The notes under the pieces: generated by a model
Seen by the model: the letters and a program-made list of their open reading frames with translations, nothing else
The model's database searches: none
Told to the model about the DNA's origin: nothing
Position numbers and translations under genes: made by a program
DNA from: Aphanomyces cochlioides
Taxonomy: Eukaryota > Oomycota > Saprolegniomycetes > Saprolegniales > Verrucalvaceae
DNA: 64,000 nucleotides
NCBI GenBank assembly: GCA_019828595.1
Contig: JAHQRK010000004.1
Span: forward strand, 2,108,001-2,172,000
Reading direction: 5' to 3'
Part shown: one piece after another, positions 31,962 to 43,396 of the stretch
Position numbering within the stretch: the stretch's first letter is position 1
Layout: the number at the start of each line of letters is the position of its first letter

Positions 31962-32796
31962 TTAATCTTTACTCTTGCTCGATTCCTCTATATACTTCAT
32001 GAATGAAGCCATGAGCTGCATATTTTGCTCGCGTTCTTTCATTTGCTGCTCACGCTCCTTCATCTGTAGTTCACGTTCCATCCGCTCGATTTCACGGCGT
32101 GCAATTTTTTCTTCACGCTCAAAATTGAATCGCGCTTCGTCAAGCTCAATTCGTCGACGAGCAATATTGTTGGACTCTCGCTGCATATTGTTTGATTCGT
32201 GAGCTATAGTAGTGTAGTCTTTCAGAATGAGCATTGCTTCATTTGGCTTTTTGGACCCGATTGGGGCTGCTGACGAAGCTTGTCACAATCATCGCCCAAA
32301 GATTCCCTCTTTCGCTGTATTGCTACCATACCAAGGCGGCATACGTCGTCACAATCGTCTTCTCGTTTCTTCATTTTCGCCAGTTTAGAGCTTTTCTTCT
32401 CCTGCTTTTCGTTGTTTGTTACATCCATCTAAACATTATAGTCATATCATGTGCTATATCTAGCCTTATACATACCAAATCTACGATGTCATGAAGCAAT
32501 TGCTCCCTCTCGTTGTATTCTTCGTCAGTACCTGACGCCCGCAGGGAGTTCAAGGTATCCTTCTTGAAATTGACAACCAAATCCTCGAACCTACGCCGAC
32601 AGGAGTAGGCATTCACAGCTCCATCGCAGTGAATTTCGCACATAGAACCCGACAGTTCCTCCCAACGTCGCCCGGTTTGACCGTAGTCGGCAGCAAACGG
32701 CTGGGCTCGCATGACTTCTCGAAGAAGGTCGACGTCTGTCGACGCCTTGAAGCGGAACACTTCATTGCGCTTGCCTTCACTCATAAAATTGACCAA
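31962..32796 (-). pseudogene. Harbinger Myb/SANT-like accessory protein, one frameshift
   Basis: Exon 1 (32796-32476) carries a trihelix/Myb-like fold: FRFKASTDVDLLREVMRAQPF...WEELSG...YSCRRRFEDLVVNFKKD, with Trp and aromatic residues at the expected intervals. A 47-nt GT-AG intron (32429-32475) follows. Exon 2 is basic (QEKKSSKLAKMKKRED) and then, after a one-base slip in the A5 run near 32252, continues in the next frame as a long charged coiled coil (IARREIERMERELQMKEREQQMKEREQNM) to 31962. Such proteins bind the transposon ends and carry the transposase to the nucleus. Confidence 0.75.
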
Positions 32797-33244
32797 TCAT
32801 TCGTCAAACTCTAATCCACAGAGCTTGTAGCGATAACCGTGTTTTGTTCAAAGGAAGTCTGTGCGTTCAGAAAGGAATGTTCGTCAAAAGTGTGTGTCTT
32901 TTGCACTTTGTGGAATAGCAAAATTCGTCTAATATTATGTTTGTGTTTCATAAATACCCGCAAAATATGAAATCGTATTTTTCCAAGGTTTTTAGTATTT
33001 CACGAGTTGTTCCATAGTCTTTGAAGTAGAATCTATGTCTCTTGTAGAATTAATAGGACAAGTTCATGAAAATATTACAAAAGTGATAATACGAATTACA
33101 CCTCTCAATCGAATACCACTACACCTTTGCTCGCCCAACTTGAGACACAGCCACAGTCCACTAGAGAATAAATATTTTAGATTTATTATTGTGGTTTTAA
33201 TAAAAACTGGAGTCGTGCGGAATAAAATTTGACGCAAGCAAATT

Positions 33245-33290
33245 GACGCAACAATTGACGCATAAAAATTTCAAGTATAAAATAACAGAC
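33245..33290. repeat. Short tandem AATTGACGCA repeat
   Basis: Three near-copies of A(A/T)TTGACGCA occur between about 33227 and 33262. Minor. Confidence 0.5.
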
Positions 33291-33597
33291 GTCCGAAACG
33301 AGTTTTATAAACGACGAGACTCGTTCGAAACACCCCTACCAGACAACCGACGCATCGACTCAAGGCGAGCAAGCTTATGCTTTGGAACGCTAATAATGAA
33401 ATAACCATATAGAGAGTAATGCTTGGGGTTCTCCAACTCATGGTGGTTGGAGACGACGTGTCTGATCATTACAAATCGTTTCTCTCACGACCTCGAAATC
33501 AAACACAAGTTTGTTTCATTGTGTGCGTCAACATAAATGAAGTATGCGTGGATTATTCTGAACACTTGACAAACAATTTTGGGCGAAAACCACAATA

Positions 33598-34222
33598 TTG
33601 ATTTAATACAAAGTTTGGGTGGGTGCTCAATCGAATCATGCCGGCAAATCGATCCACCAATCGCGCTGATTGGCTGAAATTTTCAGAAATGATTTTGATT
33701 GGCTGTTCTATTGAGATTATTTTGACTTGCTTTCCACACTGCAGAGATTGATATGTACTTTTTGAACTTTGAACGGATAGCAGCTTGTGCCTCGTCCAGA
33801 AATGTAAGCGGCCGAGCTTTGATATGGCCAACTAGCCATTCCTTTTCGTGGTCGGCAAATGTCCCGTCCACCGCTGTTCCTTTTCTATGGTAGTCGCCCG
33901 TTTGTTCGTATCAGTGTATCCAGTTTGATGTGGTTTGCTTGTTCTTGCTATAAACGATTGCCAACTGTCGACGCTTAATTCCGAGGAAGAAGTAACCGTA
34001 CAAACAGTGCATGACGGTGTTCGTGCTGGCGTGTTGCGATATGGCTGACTCGATGGCGCTCATGTGTCGACAACTCGCAACCAAATGAAGAAATATCATC
34101 AATTGATTGGACAATTTTACCAATAAAAAGAATGCAAAAATAACCAATAGAATCGGTTTTGGATCGATTGTGCTGGCTGTGATATACCACGCCAAAATCC
34201 GAAATTTCACTCGAATGCACAA
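33598..34222. mobile_element. Non-autonomous IS630-like element, 625 bp
   Basis: Inverted ends TTG(A/T)...A(A/T)ACAAA.TTTGGG and TTGTGCATTCGAGTGAAATTTCGG are related to those of 60296-60825 and bordered by TA on both sides (33596-33597, 34223-34224). The minus strand holds the remains of a transposase N-terminus only: MSAIESAISQHASTNTVMHCLYGYFFLGIKRRQLAIVYSKNKQT (34104-33915) and, in another frame, EKEWLVGHIKARPLTFLDEAQAAI...ISISAVWKA (33850-33725), the second helix-turn-helix of IS630-type enzymes. The catalytic domain is absent. Confidence 0.8.
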
Positions 34223-34449
34223 TACAGTAAAACCCCTTAGTATGAACTAGTCGCGGTGGAGTGGGATATTTGTTCAAATTGAAAGGGGTTAATCAAGCCA
34301 TAGGATAACCAAGGATTTTGTATTACCATAGACAGTTCTTGTCAACATCATACCATACGCCACAACAACATCACAATGGACACAAGCACATCTGTGCTCA
34401 ATCCGTTATGTGACACAAAATGCGAGTGCTAAGCTAGCCAAGTTAACAT

Positions 34450-34670
34450 TAGCATTGAACAAATCGCTCTAGCTCCTTCATGATAGCATTTCGGTGTTGC
34501 TTTGTGTATGTTACAGCGCCATTAGAGCACTTAAAACGAGCCACGATGTCTTTATTACTACGCACATGTGTCAAAACCATGCTGTTTAGCATGAGAGGGT
34601 TTTGTTCAATCTAGAAGGGCGAAAACCAATGAAAATCTCTCCGTGGATCAAAAACTTGTTCAATTTGACA
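34450..34670 (-). pseudogene. Possible gene relic of unknown family
   Basis: One minus-strand frame reads QIEQVFDPRRDFHWFSPF, a TAG stop, then IEQNPLMLNSMVLTHVRSN...RFKCSNGAVTYTKQHRNAIMKELERF. The protein-like composition on both sides of a single stop suggests a decayed exon. I could not assign a family. Confidence 0.3.
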
Positions 34671-34734
34671 GGTGTTTAGCTATACGAGGTGTTTAAAGTA
34701 GCAGTTTTTTTGTATCATAGGAAATGACTGTTCC

Positions 34735-34930
34735 CCCCATTTTGGCTATTTCCCCCTAGAATTCAATTTGATACATTTTTTGCCGAGCATATTCGACACA
34801 TTAAGGGCATAGCCGTGAGCGTCCGCGATGACGTCAACAACCTTGGCACGTTTTTAGTGGTGATTGCTGGGAAGCCATGGTAAAAAATGTATCAAAGGAT
34901 TTGGGGGGGGGAATAGCCAAAATGGGGCAT
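34735..34930. repeat. Short element with about 45-bp inverted arms
   Basis: Left arm CCCCATTTTGGCTATTTCCC... to TTTGATACATTTTTTGCC (34735-34783). Right arm, in reverse complement, CCCCATTTTGGCTATTCCCC... to TTTGATACATTTTTTACC. The centre is about 100 bp. No target duplication was obvious. Confidence 0.8.
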
Positions 34931-35469
34931 TCAAGCTGGGAGGCTTGGAAACTCACTCTCGAGACAAAATTTTCAATCTGTAGATGGAATTCTGTTTAAT
35001 GCATTCTCTCAGTTACATTTGCTTGACGTGGCCCACCATGGGGATGATCCTGTAAGCCGTACTGTTGATGGCTTCCAATCGCAAACGCAATTTGCGAGCG
35101 TCCGCAAAAGAGCCGATTTTACGCATCGACTACCCTCGGCTTTTCCTCTTCCGATAACGTGCTCTTTGCTGCTTTCGACATCAAAGAAGTAACTCATTGG
35201 CTGTGTGCTATTTACTGTATCTCCAGAAAGTGTTCTTGTCGCCGATATTCACCGCCTATTACAGCAAGTCTCACGTTGAATGCGCATTTCTCACTGTACT
35301 CATTTAAAACATCTTTTTTTATATTTGAAGTAGATAGCCATTTGTCAATTCTCAAGTTGCCTGAGGACTTGTCTCAAGTTGGACAAGCAAAGGTGTAAAT
35401 CGATTATTTACATACAAGTCTTCAGTTCAGTTGTATTGCTTTATACTGTATACTACAGGTTATATACTA

Positions 35470-35920
35470 CCGTATTTCCCGTAAGGTTGTCACCACGAAT
35501 GATTTTCGAAAATGGTGACAAGTCCAAAGGAAATCAGATATCAAAACGAGGTACATTTGATTGGGTAAAAATTAGACTTATTTACCAATCATATTATTAT
35601 GAACACCTTGCAGTCGTATGTCGACTTTACGAGTGGCTGACTCCAGTTTGGGAGAATGAAAACCTGCAACGCTCATTTGGGTCCAGGTTTGCCGACTGCA
35701 ACGCATGAACACGACAAATTTATGGCCCTGGTATCTAATTGAGCCATTGCATTTCTTCCAATAAGATCTGACTGGTGACAAGTCAAGGGGAACTCCAAAA
35801 AATTCATCAGATTGTATTATAAATGTATACTATAAATTTGTATGAATCATTTAAATAATTATATCAGTGATGACAACTCAATGGGAAAAAATAGTGGTGA
35901 CAACCTTACAGGAAATACGG
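35470..35920. mobile_element. TA-flanked MITE, family 1, copy 1 (451 bp)
   Basis: Inverted ends CCGTATTTCC(C/T)GTAAGGT...CACCAC of about 27 bp, with TA outside each end (35468-35469, 35921-35922). Highly similar along its whole length, in inverse orientation, to 46613-47066. An ORF inside (plus strand, about 35497-35708, MIFENGDKSKGNQ...FADCNA) is preserved in the other copy with an in-frame 3-bp difference. It encodes no known domain. Confidence 0.92.
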
Positions 35921-35954
35921 TATTTGATCAGCCGAGAGACATGAAGTACACTAA

Positions 35955-37386
35955 CAGTGGTCGACAGCATCGAGACGTCATTTTGTTGATGATTCACTTC
36001 AAGAACAGATAAAATTCTGAAATTTAATACCAACGTAGAAGTCAACTTGCCCAATGCAATGAAATAACATATAGTTTCTCAAAAGCAATATCCTATGATT
36101 TATGATGCAAAGAATTTATGAATGAATGTAAATGTCATCGTAAATATGGAATACCTACTATAATTTATAACGATACAGATGACAAATTTATACAGTACAA
36201 GCAATGACTTTGGCATCCATATTGGTGACTCTTCGTAAGATGTTGTTGGAGGCCACATTGACGCGTCGACTTACAAGCGCATATGCGACGATGTCGCTAA
36301 GATGCAACCATGAGCACTCACTAAGGAAGAACGAATAGACATCATAAGAATTCAAGTGTAACTGCGCCACGAGCAAACGATGAAGATTGCCAGCACTGGC
36401 CAGAGCGTATCCCAACGAATTGCGACTATGTTAGGCCGTGGTCGCGACACAGTAGAGAAGGTATGGAAAGAATACATGAACCAGCAGACCATCGAAGTCC
36501 GCCCTGTACCTGCAAACAGAACGAACCATCCCACACGGATTTCCAACCATCCCATGGTTATCTCCGATGTTCAAACGTTTGTTCGTGAGCGACGGCTCAC
36601 CAGAACTCGTACAGTTGCACGAGATGTGGTTGACTTTATGCAGACTAAAGGATACCTCGTAGTCGAATGTTCGCAGTCTCATGGACATGCATCAGCCATC
36701 CAATACGTACAGCGCTTTCTTAAGCGCCTTGGATATAAACGTGGAAACAGGGAGGGAACCCAACCACTTGTATTGGCTTTGAAAAATCGTATTGTGAGAG
36801 ATGCTTACGTAACCAAAATGGTACAGTATGTGTGCTTTGTGAACCCTCATGTTCGTCGCACAGTTGTGTATCTTGACGAGAGCTATATCCACAATAACTA
36901 CTCTCGCCACAAAGACTCTCTTCATGATCCGAATGACGCCAAGGATATTCAGGTCAAACAACAACACAAGGGTCAAAGATACTGTTTTATTGGTGCGATT
37001 GTCGACCAAGGTGTGAATGATTCTTTTCTTTGTGGTTGGACTTCTTTGTTGGTGGCAAGCAGTCGAATGACTATCACAATATGTTCAAACATGCCTACTT
37101 TGTTGCTTGGTTTGATGGGTTACTGAAGGAGTTGGCCTCACGTGGCATATCGTACTCAACGATTGTAATCGATAACACAAATCTGCATAATTTTATAATA
37201 TCATTTAAGAAAGGAATTTCAAATCATTGAGATTGAATGGTTCCTTCGAAAATTTATACTTGTGTAACTTGATATACTGTTAAAACCTTATTTTTGTTAC
37301 CGTTCCAAAGTCGGGGGGAAATCAGTAGAAATCCTATGAAACTTGATGTTTTTCTCAAATGTCGTCTTGATCCTGTCGACCACTGT
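35955..37386. mobile_element. DD82E element, truncated gene (1432 bp)
   Basis: Inverted ends CAGTGGTCGACAGCATCGAG (left) and CAGTGGTCGACAGGATCAAG (right, reverse complement). TAA sits directly outside both (35952-35954 and 37387-37389). The ends resemble those of 13914-15846, so this is the same family with a second example of a TWA flank. Confidence 0.88.
36318..37230 (+). pseudogene. DD82E transposase, truncated
   Basis: Reads ALTKEERIDIIRIQV, a stop, LRHEQTMKIASTGQSVSQRIATMLGRGRDTVEKVWKEYM, then the second DNA-binding region (RERRLTRTRTVARDVVDFM...RFLKRLGYKRGN) and the first catalytic Asp in VVYLDESYIHNNYSRHKDS. A frame change near 37030 leads to FVGGKQSNDYHNMFKHAYFVAWFDGLLKEL and the second Asp in IVIDNTNLH. 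The coding sequence then ends abruptly and the Glu-bearing part is missing up to the right terminal repeat. Confidence 0.85.
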
Positions 37387-37501
37387 AAATAGCTATTTAT
37401 CATGGAAATGACGGAGAGGCTGGGCAAATGACATGTGATTCAGTCACGGTAGAATTGACATACTCAAATACAATTCAAGTGGAATAGACGAAAATGACAA
37501 T

Positions 37502-38310
37502 TCAAATGCTATGACTGACTATACACAATAGCATCAATACAAGGACTTTACTACACCATTTGCCGGTTTTTCGTAATACTTGGGATATATTTCGTATCAT
37601 TTGCGTCCGATATGTGCGCTCACGCTGCCGAGTCAATTCAATGGTGTCTCGTTCAGCAGCTGTACGTCTCAGAAGTTGCTCGGCTTCATCAGCTTGACGG
37701 TGTTCTGAATCAGCGGCTAGTCTAGCAGCAACTTCTTGTGAGCGAGCTCTCTCTTTCGATTCCTCAATCGTCTTCTTGAAATGCTCGTGAGCCTGTTGCA
37801 TCTCTTGAAGGTGAATTTGTTGTTGTTGAGCCATTTGCTGTCGGAAGACTTGCATGTGATGACTGATCTGCTATTAAATGAGATAGTCAGCGACTGGACT
37901 TGGAAACTGTGAAGAGACGTTGCAGGTGATTGCGCCGTTGGGAATCGGACATTGGATGATGTCGGTGTTGATGGCAGTGAGTCAGACTTTGACTCCATTT
38001 GTCGTGATGGAGATTTTGGTTGAGTGCGGTGTTGTGGAGAAGCCATTCTTTTGCTAGAGTCTGTAGCCACGGGCTCACATGTATCAACTTCTTTGCAAGC
38101 TCTTGCAAACGACTTCTTGCGTTTGCTCTGTGCTCCCTCGCTTGCGCGCTCGTTAATACTTGCCTCTCTCAGTTTTGAATGTCCTTTGGAACGTCTTTAC
38201 CTTCCATGCACGACGCTGCAATTTCGAAGGTGTTGGATCTCTTTTCTGAGATATTTTGTGGGATCATATTCGGATGGCGGTTCTGAACCGGACGGCAACG
38301 TGCCGTGTGG
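37502..38310 (-). CDS. Possible spliced coiled-coil protein, unknown
   Basis: Minus-strand blocks that can be joined: PSGSEPPSEYDPTKYLRKEIQHLRNCSVVHG (about 38300-38200), a short GTAAAG...GAGAG gap, then ASINERASEGAQSKRKKSFARACKEVDTCEP...MATDSSKRMASPQHRTQPKSPSRQMESKS (38160-37920). After another apparent intron comes a long Gln-, Glu- and Arg-rich coiled coil (QQMAQQQQIHLQEMQQAHEHFKKTIEESKERARSQEVAARLAADSEH, 37855-37502). The pattern (basic Ser-rich N-terminus, C-terminal coiled coil) resembles transposon accessory proteins such as the one at 31962-32796, but no DNA-binding motif was found. Exon borders are tentative and it may be a relic. Confidence 0.4.
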
Positions 38311-38819
38311 CTTCTGTTATGATCGTCTCACCCATTGTCGACCCTGATTGACTCAGGCTAGACAGGAACGTTCTTGTCTTGCGCTCCGCTGAACGAAGGG
38401 TTTGCGCTGAGCTCGTTCCTTGGTATCATAACCTATAAGAAGTCAGCACTGCTTACCTTAGGTGAGCTGGGATCTCCGCAGGTCGTTACGAATAACAGTG
38501 TGTATTATCGACCGTTATGCAAGATGGGGGTTTCATGTTGTATGTCAAACACCATCTACTGGTTTAACAGTATACAGTAGAGCCCCAAGGCAAATCATGG
38601 GCAATTTTTCGTAGAGCGATAATCAATTCAAACAACCTACAGACAATGTACTCCTTAAAAGTCACATGACTCATTCGAATCACGGTGAAACGTCAAAAGT
38701 TGATGGAATCACGACATAGTGGCAAAGGTGTGGAGATCACATATGTCATGATTGCTTTGGATGTATGCTCACTATGGCACTAGTAAAATGATGCCCCATA
38801 AATGAATAAAAGAATTGTT

Positions 38820-39260
38820 AAATTTACGGATAACACAATCTACCCGGATAACTAAATTTATCCGGAAATTGGGGGAAATGAAAGTCATTGATACAAGTCA
38901 ATTCACAATGGATCAAGGCCCTCCAGCCCCACACTGCGTCAGCCGCTACGACCCCTCGTCTCTCGAAGATTTCGAGTATGAGGTTGTAGTGGCTATGACG
39001 TGCGATGAAGAAACTTGAATCGTTTGGTGCATGCTTGTGGGGCTGCTCCATGACACAGCCGCTTGCCCGGGTTGCGAGCGCCACATTCGTTACTACGCGA
39101 GGGAGCCGGTGGCGATGCGCCACACCAACATGCAAGGGCAAGGAGGTCAGCGTCCGTTTCAAGTCCTTCTTCGCCAATTCCAAGGCGACCATGTGCCAAG
39201 CGGTGCGGATGCTGAACGACTTGGCGCACACGAAGCCCATCGGCGTAGTAGCTCATCATA
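38820..39260 (+). pseudogene. Merlin relic, N-terminal part only
   Basis: Starts with CCGGATAA-type subterminal motifs (38826-38870). The coding remnant reads DPSSLEDFEYEVVVAMTCDEET, a stop, IVWCMLVGLLHDTAACPGCERHIRYY. In a shifted frame it continues RWRCATPTCKGKEVSVRFKSFFANSKATMCQAVRMLNDLAHTKPI. This aligns with the start of the Merlin at 50234 (DLCDYSFKTVMKAATSE..AIEWCMKVGLF, then RWRCRREGCNDLEIGLR) and retains the Cys pairs of the zinc ribbon. The catalytic part is missing. Confidence 0.65.
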
Positions 39261-39841
39261 ATAAGGCGGTCGTGGTTTTTCCCTCCCCGACCACACCGAC
39301 CACACGGCGGAATGATTTTGAAAGGCTTGGTCATCGGGATCCAGTAGCATTTTATGAATGTAGATACAGAAGCAGTCTAAATAATGTACGTATACAGTAC
39401 TGTAGGGACAGTACCGTATACGCGACTTGTCTTAGTCAATGTAAAAGTTGTGGCTGAGTATAAGGCAGACCAAATTACAGTTTGTGTTATTTAATAATTC
39501 ATTTATTTACTTTGGGGCATCATTTTGCTAGTGCCCTCACCATTTTTTGGTTACTACGTACAGGGAACGACGGAATTTTGGCACTAGTGGTACTTCGAAT
39601 ATTGCCGTCAAGAACCTCTCGAATATTATCCAATCAAGTAGAATTGAGATGAATACTATAATAACATAGGCTAAAATAGAAATTTGTATTTTATTACCAT
39701 TATCAACCATTTTCATCAACTCCATGCCAGCAACCCAACGGAGCACCGTCAAAACCAAGCTCGAAGCGATAGCCCTGCTTGACACCATGTCAAGCTACGA
39801 AGTCGCCAAGAAATTTGATGTCGATCCCAGCAAAATACGTA

Positions 39842-42072
39842 CAGATAACGACGGAAAAGTTCGTCACAGTAGTACCTCAGGTTATATGGGAATTTGTAAA
39901 TAAACCCATTTTGTATTTTAATAAAATTAGAGTTTGTCTCTCTCTTGAGCAGCAAAACCTAAGGTCCATTAGCACCTTTTAGCCAATCATGCTGTATTGG
40001 GAAATATCGATTTTGCACGTGGGACATTGCTAAATATAGCTATTTCGCGGTGTCGATACATTGTCAACCAGCGTTGGTCATGCACAGGATCATTTCTAAT
40101 GGCCGATAGATTGCAGATGTATGTGTCTTTTTGTAATAGAGTACTATCTTTAAACTAAGTGTCCGCTGTTTCTCGGGAGTACCTGGGGGTGTGGTCAAGT
40201 AGTTCGGGTATTCGCTGACTTCGATTAGTTTGGCACGCGGGAAACATCATCATGGGTCCCTGTCCTCTAAGGCTAATACAGTCCAACTGCGCCTAAGCCG
40301 AGCTAAGGTGAGAATTATCTCACCCGATCATTACCAAGCTTTAATAAAAACGTTCAGAATGTGCTCTATTACTAAAGTTCATATACTTGAGGAATAGCTT
40401 TAAAAAACGACTTAACTATGGTGTCTTCGGTCAAAGAATTCCATGCTTTAATTGTTCGCTTGATCATCGCGATACGCTTTTCCGCAGATGTCTTGACTGG
40501 AGCCTCCCTCAACCAAAGTGAGCGCATTTTGGCTTTCAGTGGGCCCATGACCCCAACATCCAAGGGTTGGCATACGCTGGTGGAGTTGGGAGGCAATGCT
40601 TCGAGGCTGGCACATAGGTCTAGGCAGATAGTTTCAACAGACGCATGACTCACATGACATGCAAGATTGTCAGCCAGGATCACCGACGGTGTCTCAGCAA
40701 CCAGCTCATTCTTCAAAAGATACTGAAGGTAGATCTGGCAGACTCTTTCGTCCATCCACGCCTCCTCCTGAACGGCGTACACATGACCGTCAGGATAGGA
40801 GGGGAATTCATCAGCTTCGATCTTGCCGCCAGGTTTACCGTGGACAATGAACAAAATCGGCAGCTTTTTCCCTATACAAAACATAAGAGACATTATTTAT
40901 CATTCTTACCATCAGCGCGTATGGTCAAAACAGCGGTCAGTCGGTCAGAATGTTTCTCTGACTTATCAACTTTTGACGACCCCCCACTTCAGCCCAGATC
41001 CGTCGTGGGGGCATATCATAGTAGATGCCAGTTTCATCCACGTTCAGGATTTCACATGCCTAGTAGTCAGAGTATTTAGACCAGAATTGACGAGCAAACG
41101 ACCGATGCGTCTCGTCGAGCTCTTGCTGGCGAGCACGAGATACACAAGCAACACGTTGGGAGAAGCCGTGTCGATGGGCAAATCGTTGGCATAAACGCAT
41201 AAGCGTGTTATAGCCACTAGGGTCGTCTTTCTTCATGGCTATGTATCGGTCAAGCCAGTTGCCATGGTGGGTCTTAATCCACGTTGTCATGTGAGCCGTG
41301 GTGAGAATATTCTCTTCACGTCGAACATCTTTCATGAATGTGACAAGCTCGTTGCCAAAAGGTATGGACTCGACTTGTCCTTGTCCACCAAGCGACTTTT
41401 GCTTAGCTGTTGCATGACAGTTCATATAAGTTGAGGCCTTTGTAAGCCAACCAGAGAAAGTCTGTCGTGGTATATCTTGCTCGCGACAGAACTGTTTGAT
41501 GTTGGGAATGGCCATCGTTGAAAAAAGTTCAAGCAGTCGGATACGATCGCGAACGAAATAACGCCGATTTTGTCGAGATAAAAGTCACGTTTAACGATAC
41601 TCTTTTCTTCAGACATGATGACTGCATCATGGAGGGTCTCTTCAACAATGTATTGGTCGGCACAAGACTTGGAGCAGCAGGCAGCGTCGTATGGAGGCTT
41701 GACAAGAACAGACGCAAAGTATTCATTCGAGTATAGATGGTGGGCTGAGCCCCCACACATCAGGCACGGCCGCACAGACACAGCAAAAGGACAATCAGGA
41801 AGCTCGCAAAGCATGGTGCAAGTAGTGAAGTGTCATGGCGAGAGTTCTGAGGTAACAAAAGTGTATATCGCTGAATAGCCAATGAAATGGCACAGTTTGT
41901 CACTTCGAGAGCCAATCACAGAGTATTGCCCAGTTTTACTCTTTTATGATTGGCGGGATTTCTCTCTACAATGATTGGATAATATGGTCACCAAATTTAA
42001 GTTTACCCCGGGAAATGAATATTATTAAAATACAGGTAGTACTACTGTGACGAACTTTTCCGTCGTTATCTG
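39842..42072. mobile_element. pogo-family element nested in another pogo, 2231 bp
   Basis: 34-bp perfect terminal inverted repeats beginning CAGATAACGACGGAAAAGTT, with TA at 39840-39841 and 42073-42074. The sequence of the repeats differs from that of its host (CAGATAACGACGG against CAGGGAACGACGG), so the two are different subfamilies. The internal transposase is on the opposite strand to the host gene. Confidence 0.95.
40372..41515 (-). pseudogene. pogo-type transposase of the inner element, broken
   Basis: From 41515: helix-turn-helix IPNIKQFCREQDIPRQTFSGWLTKAS, then the TTAHMTTWIKTHHGNWLDRYIAMK and LMRLCQRFAHRHGF segments. Next come an in-frame TAG (after KYSDY) and NVDETGIYYDMPPRRIW. A frameshift follows AEVGGRQK, then TIRADG joins KKLPILFIVHG across a 38-nt GT-AG intron (40872-40909). 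The C-terminal block has VILADNLACH (second Asp) and CQPLDVGVMGPLK (third Asp) and ends at 40372. One stop and one frameshift; all catalytic residues retained. Confidence 0.9.
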
Positions 42073-43396
42073 TAAGTGGGCAGCCAAGCAAGACAAATAC
42101 AACCAACTACCCAACAAGAAGAACAAAAACATTCCCGGCGCTGGCCGTCCCGAAGCACTCCCGAGTCCCGATGCTCCAGTAGATTACATTGGTGAGCGTA
42201 GGAGTAGGGAGAGGGCGATAACCTCAATACACATCATCAACTTTCTTAAGCGTCATCAACGCCAGTGGCTCGACACGTATATGGCGTCCAGCGACACGGA
42301 CAGAGCCTGCAACAACCTCATGAGAATGATACAGCGCTTCTGCGACCGACATGTTCTCCAAGCAGAAACCACACAAAATGAAACGCAACCAAGAGGAGCT
42401 CGAAGGTTGCGGGACGGGTTTGCCGAAGACTTTCATCGAAGATACTCTGCTGACAGCTCCGACCAAGTGTACAATGTCGACGAAACGACCGTCTATTTCG
42501 ACATATCGCCAAGGACAATCTGGTCTGTGAGAGGCGGCAATTCAGCCTTGTCGGCAGGCGAAAAGCACTCAATGAGGATGACTGCAGTGTTGACTGTCAG
42601 AGGCGGTGGGGTGAAACTCCCTGTTCTCTTTATTATGCATGAAGCAGCGGGTGGATTGATCGAAAGAAGGGAGTTTCACCTCTTCCCCTCTGATCACTTT
42701 TACGCCATGCAGTACAATGCTTGGATGGATGCCGATGTCTTGGCTTTCTATTTGCGAAACTTACTCAAGGAGGCAGCAACTGAGCCAAGCGTGCTCATAG
42801 TTGACAACTTTGATAGTCACTTGAGTTCGCACTCCCGGCGTATGGTCGAAGTTGAGCTTGGCTAGACATTGTGCGCCCTTCCTCCAAATTCAACCTCCCA
42901 CCTGCAACCTCTAGATGTAGGAGTCATGGCTCCTTTCAAGAGGCATCTACGCGACCTGTGGTTACTTGAAGATGCAATGGATGACGACGATGTCGACTAT
43001 GATGTCGATGAAGAATCACCAACGGCAGCGATTAAGAAAATGAGACTTATCAAGCGGGTCATTAAAGCTTGGGGCATGATCTCTGAGGATGTTGTTAAGC
43101 AATCTTTCATAATGGCAATGCCCTCAGCATAGGTTTAACTCAATATATTCCATGTTTATGACTTTTGTTTGCGTTTAGCTTGAGATCTTCTTAGCCAAAA
43201 GTAGGTTAAACGCATATAAACCGTTTTTATTATATTAAACGCGTTTTTATATATGCATTTTATTATCTGACATTAGATGCTAAAGACGTTTTAAGACTAT
43301 CATTTGGGGTTTTCACTCGATTACTGAAAGGCTAAAAATATTAATATAATCTCTGGAATATTAATATTTGTTTGGCTAAATAGGCATCATATAATA

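Larger units (their letters stand above)
30753..32930. mobile_element. PIF/Harbinger element with two convergent genes
   Basis: The ends read AGACCAATTTTGCTAT (left) and, in reverse complement, AGACGAATTTTGCTAT (right), continuing with CACAA.GTGCAA. AAT occurs just outside both ends (30750-30752 and 32931-32933) and may be the 3-bp target duplication. The transposase is on the plus strand, the Myb/SANT-like partner on the minus strand. The two genes meet tail to tail at about 31955. Confidence 0.8.
39724..43132 (+). pseudogene. pogo-type transposase of the outer element, split by an insertion
   Basis: 5' part 39724-39841 (MPATQRSTVKTKLEAIALLD...AKKFDVDPSKIR, helix-turn-helix). 3' part 42075-43132, beginning KWAAKQDKYNQLPNKKNKNIPGAGR. 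Removing the intervening element with one TA rejoins the codons exactly (CGT|AAG), giving 392 codons against 384 and 388 in the intact paralogues. Catalytic motifs YNVDETTVYFD, LIVDNFDSH and QPLDVGVMAPFK are all present. One TAG at 42863-42865 interrupts the frame between EVELG and TLCALPPNSTS. The gene is thus two events (one insertion, one nonsense change) from intact. Confidence 0.93.

Noticed and set aside
40180..40330. tRNA-like sequence (TGGTCAAGTAGTTCGGG resembling an A box)
   Set aside because: No acceptable B box or cloverleaf could be drawn; it lies within the inner pogo element. A SINE fragment is possible but unsupported.
42863..42865. Possible stop-codon reassignment, since several transposases have a lone TAG, TAA or TGA
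   Set aside because: All three stop codons appear as lesions, while the intact transposases, trpE and the zinc-finger gene use none internally. Decay is the simpler reading.
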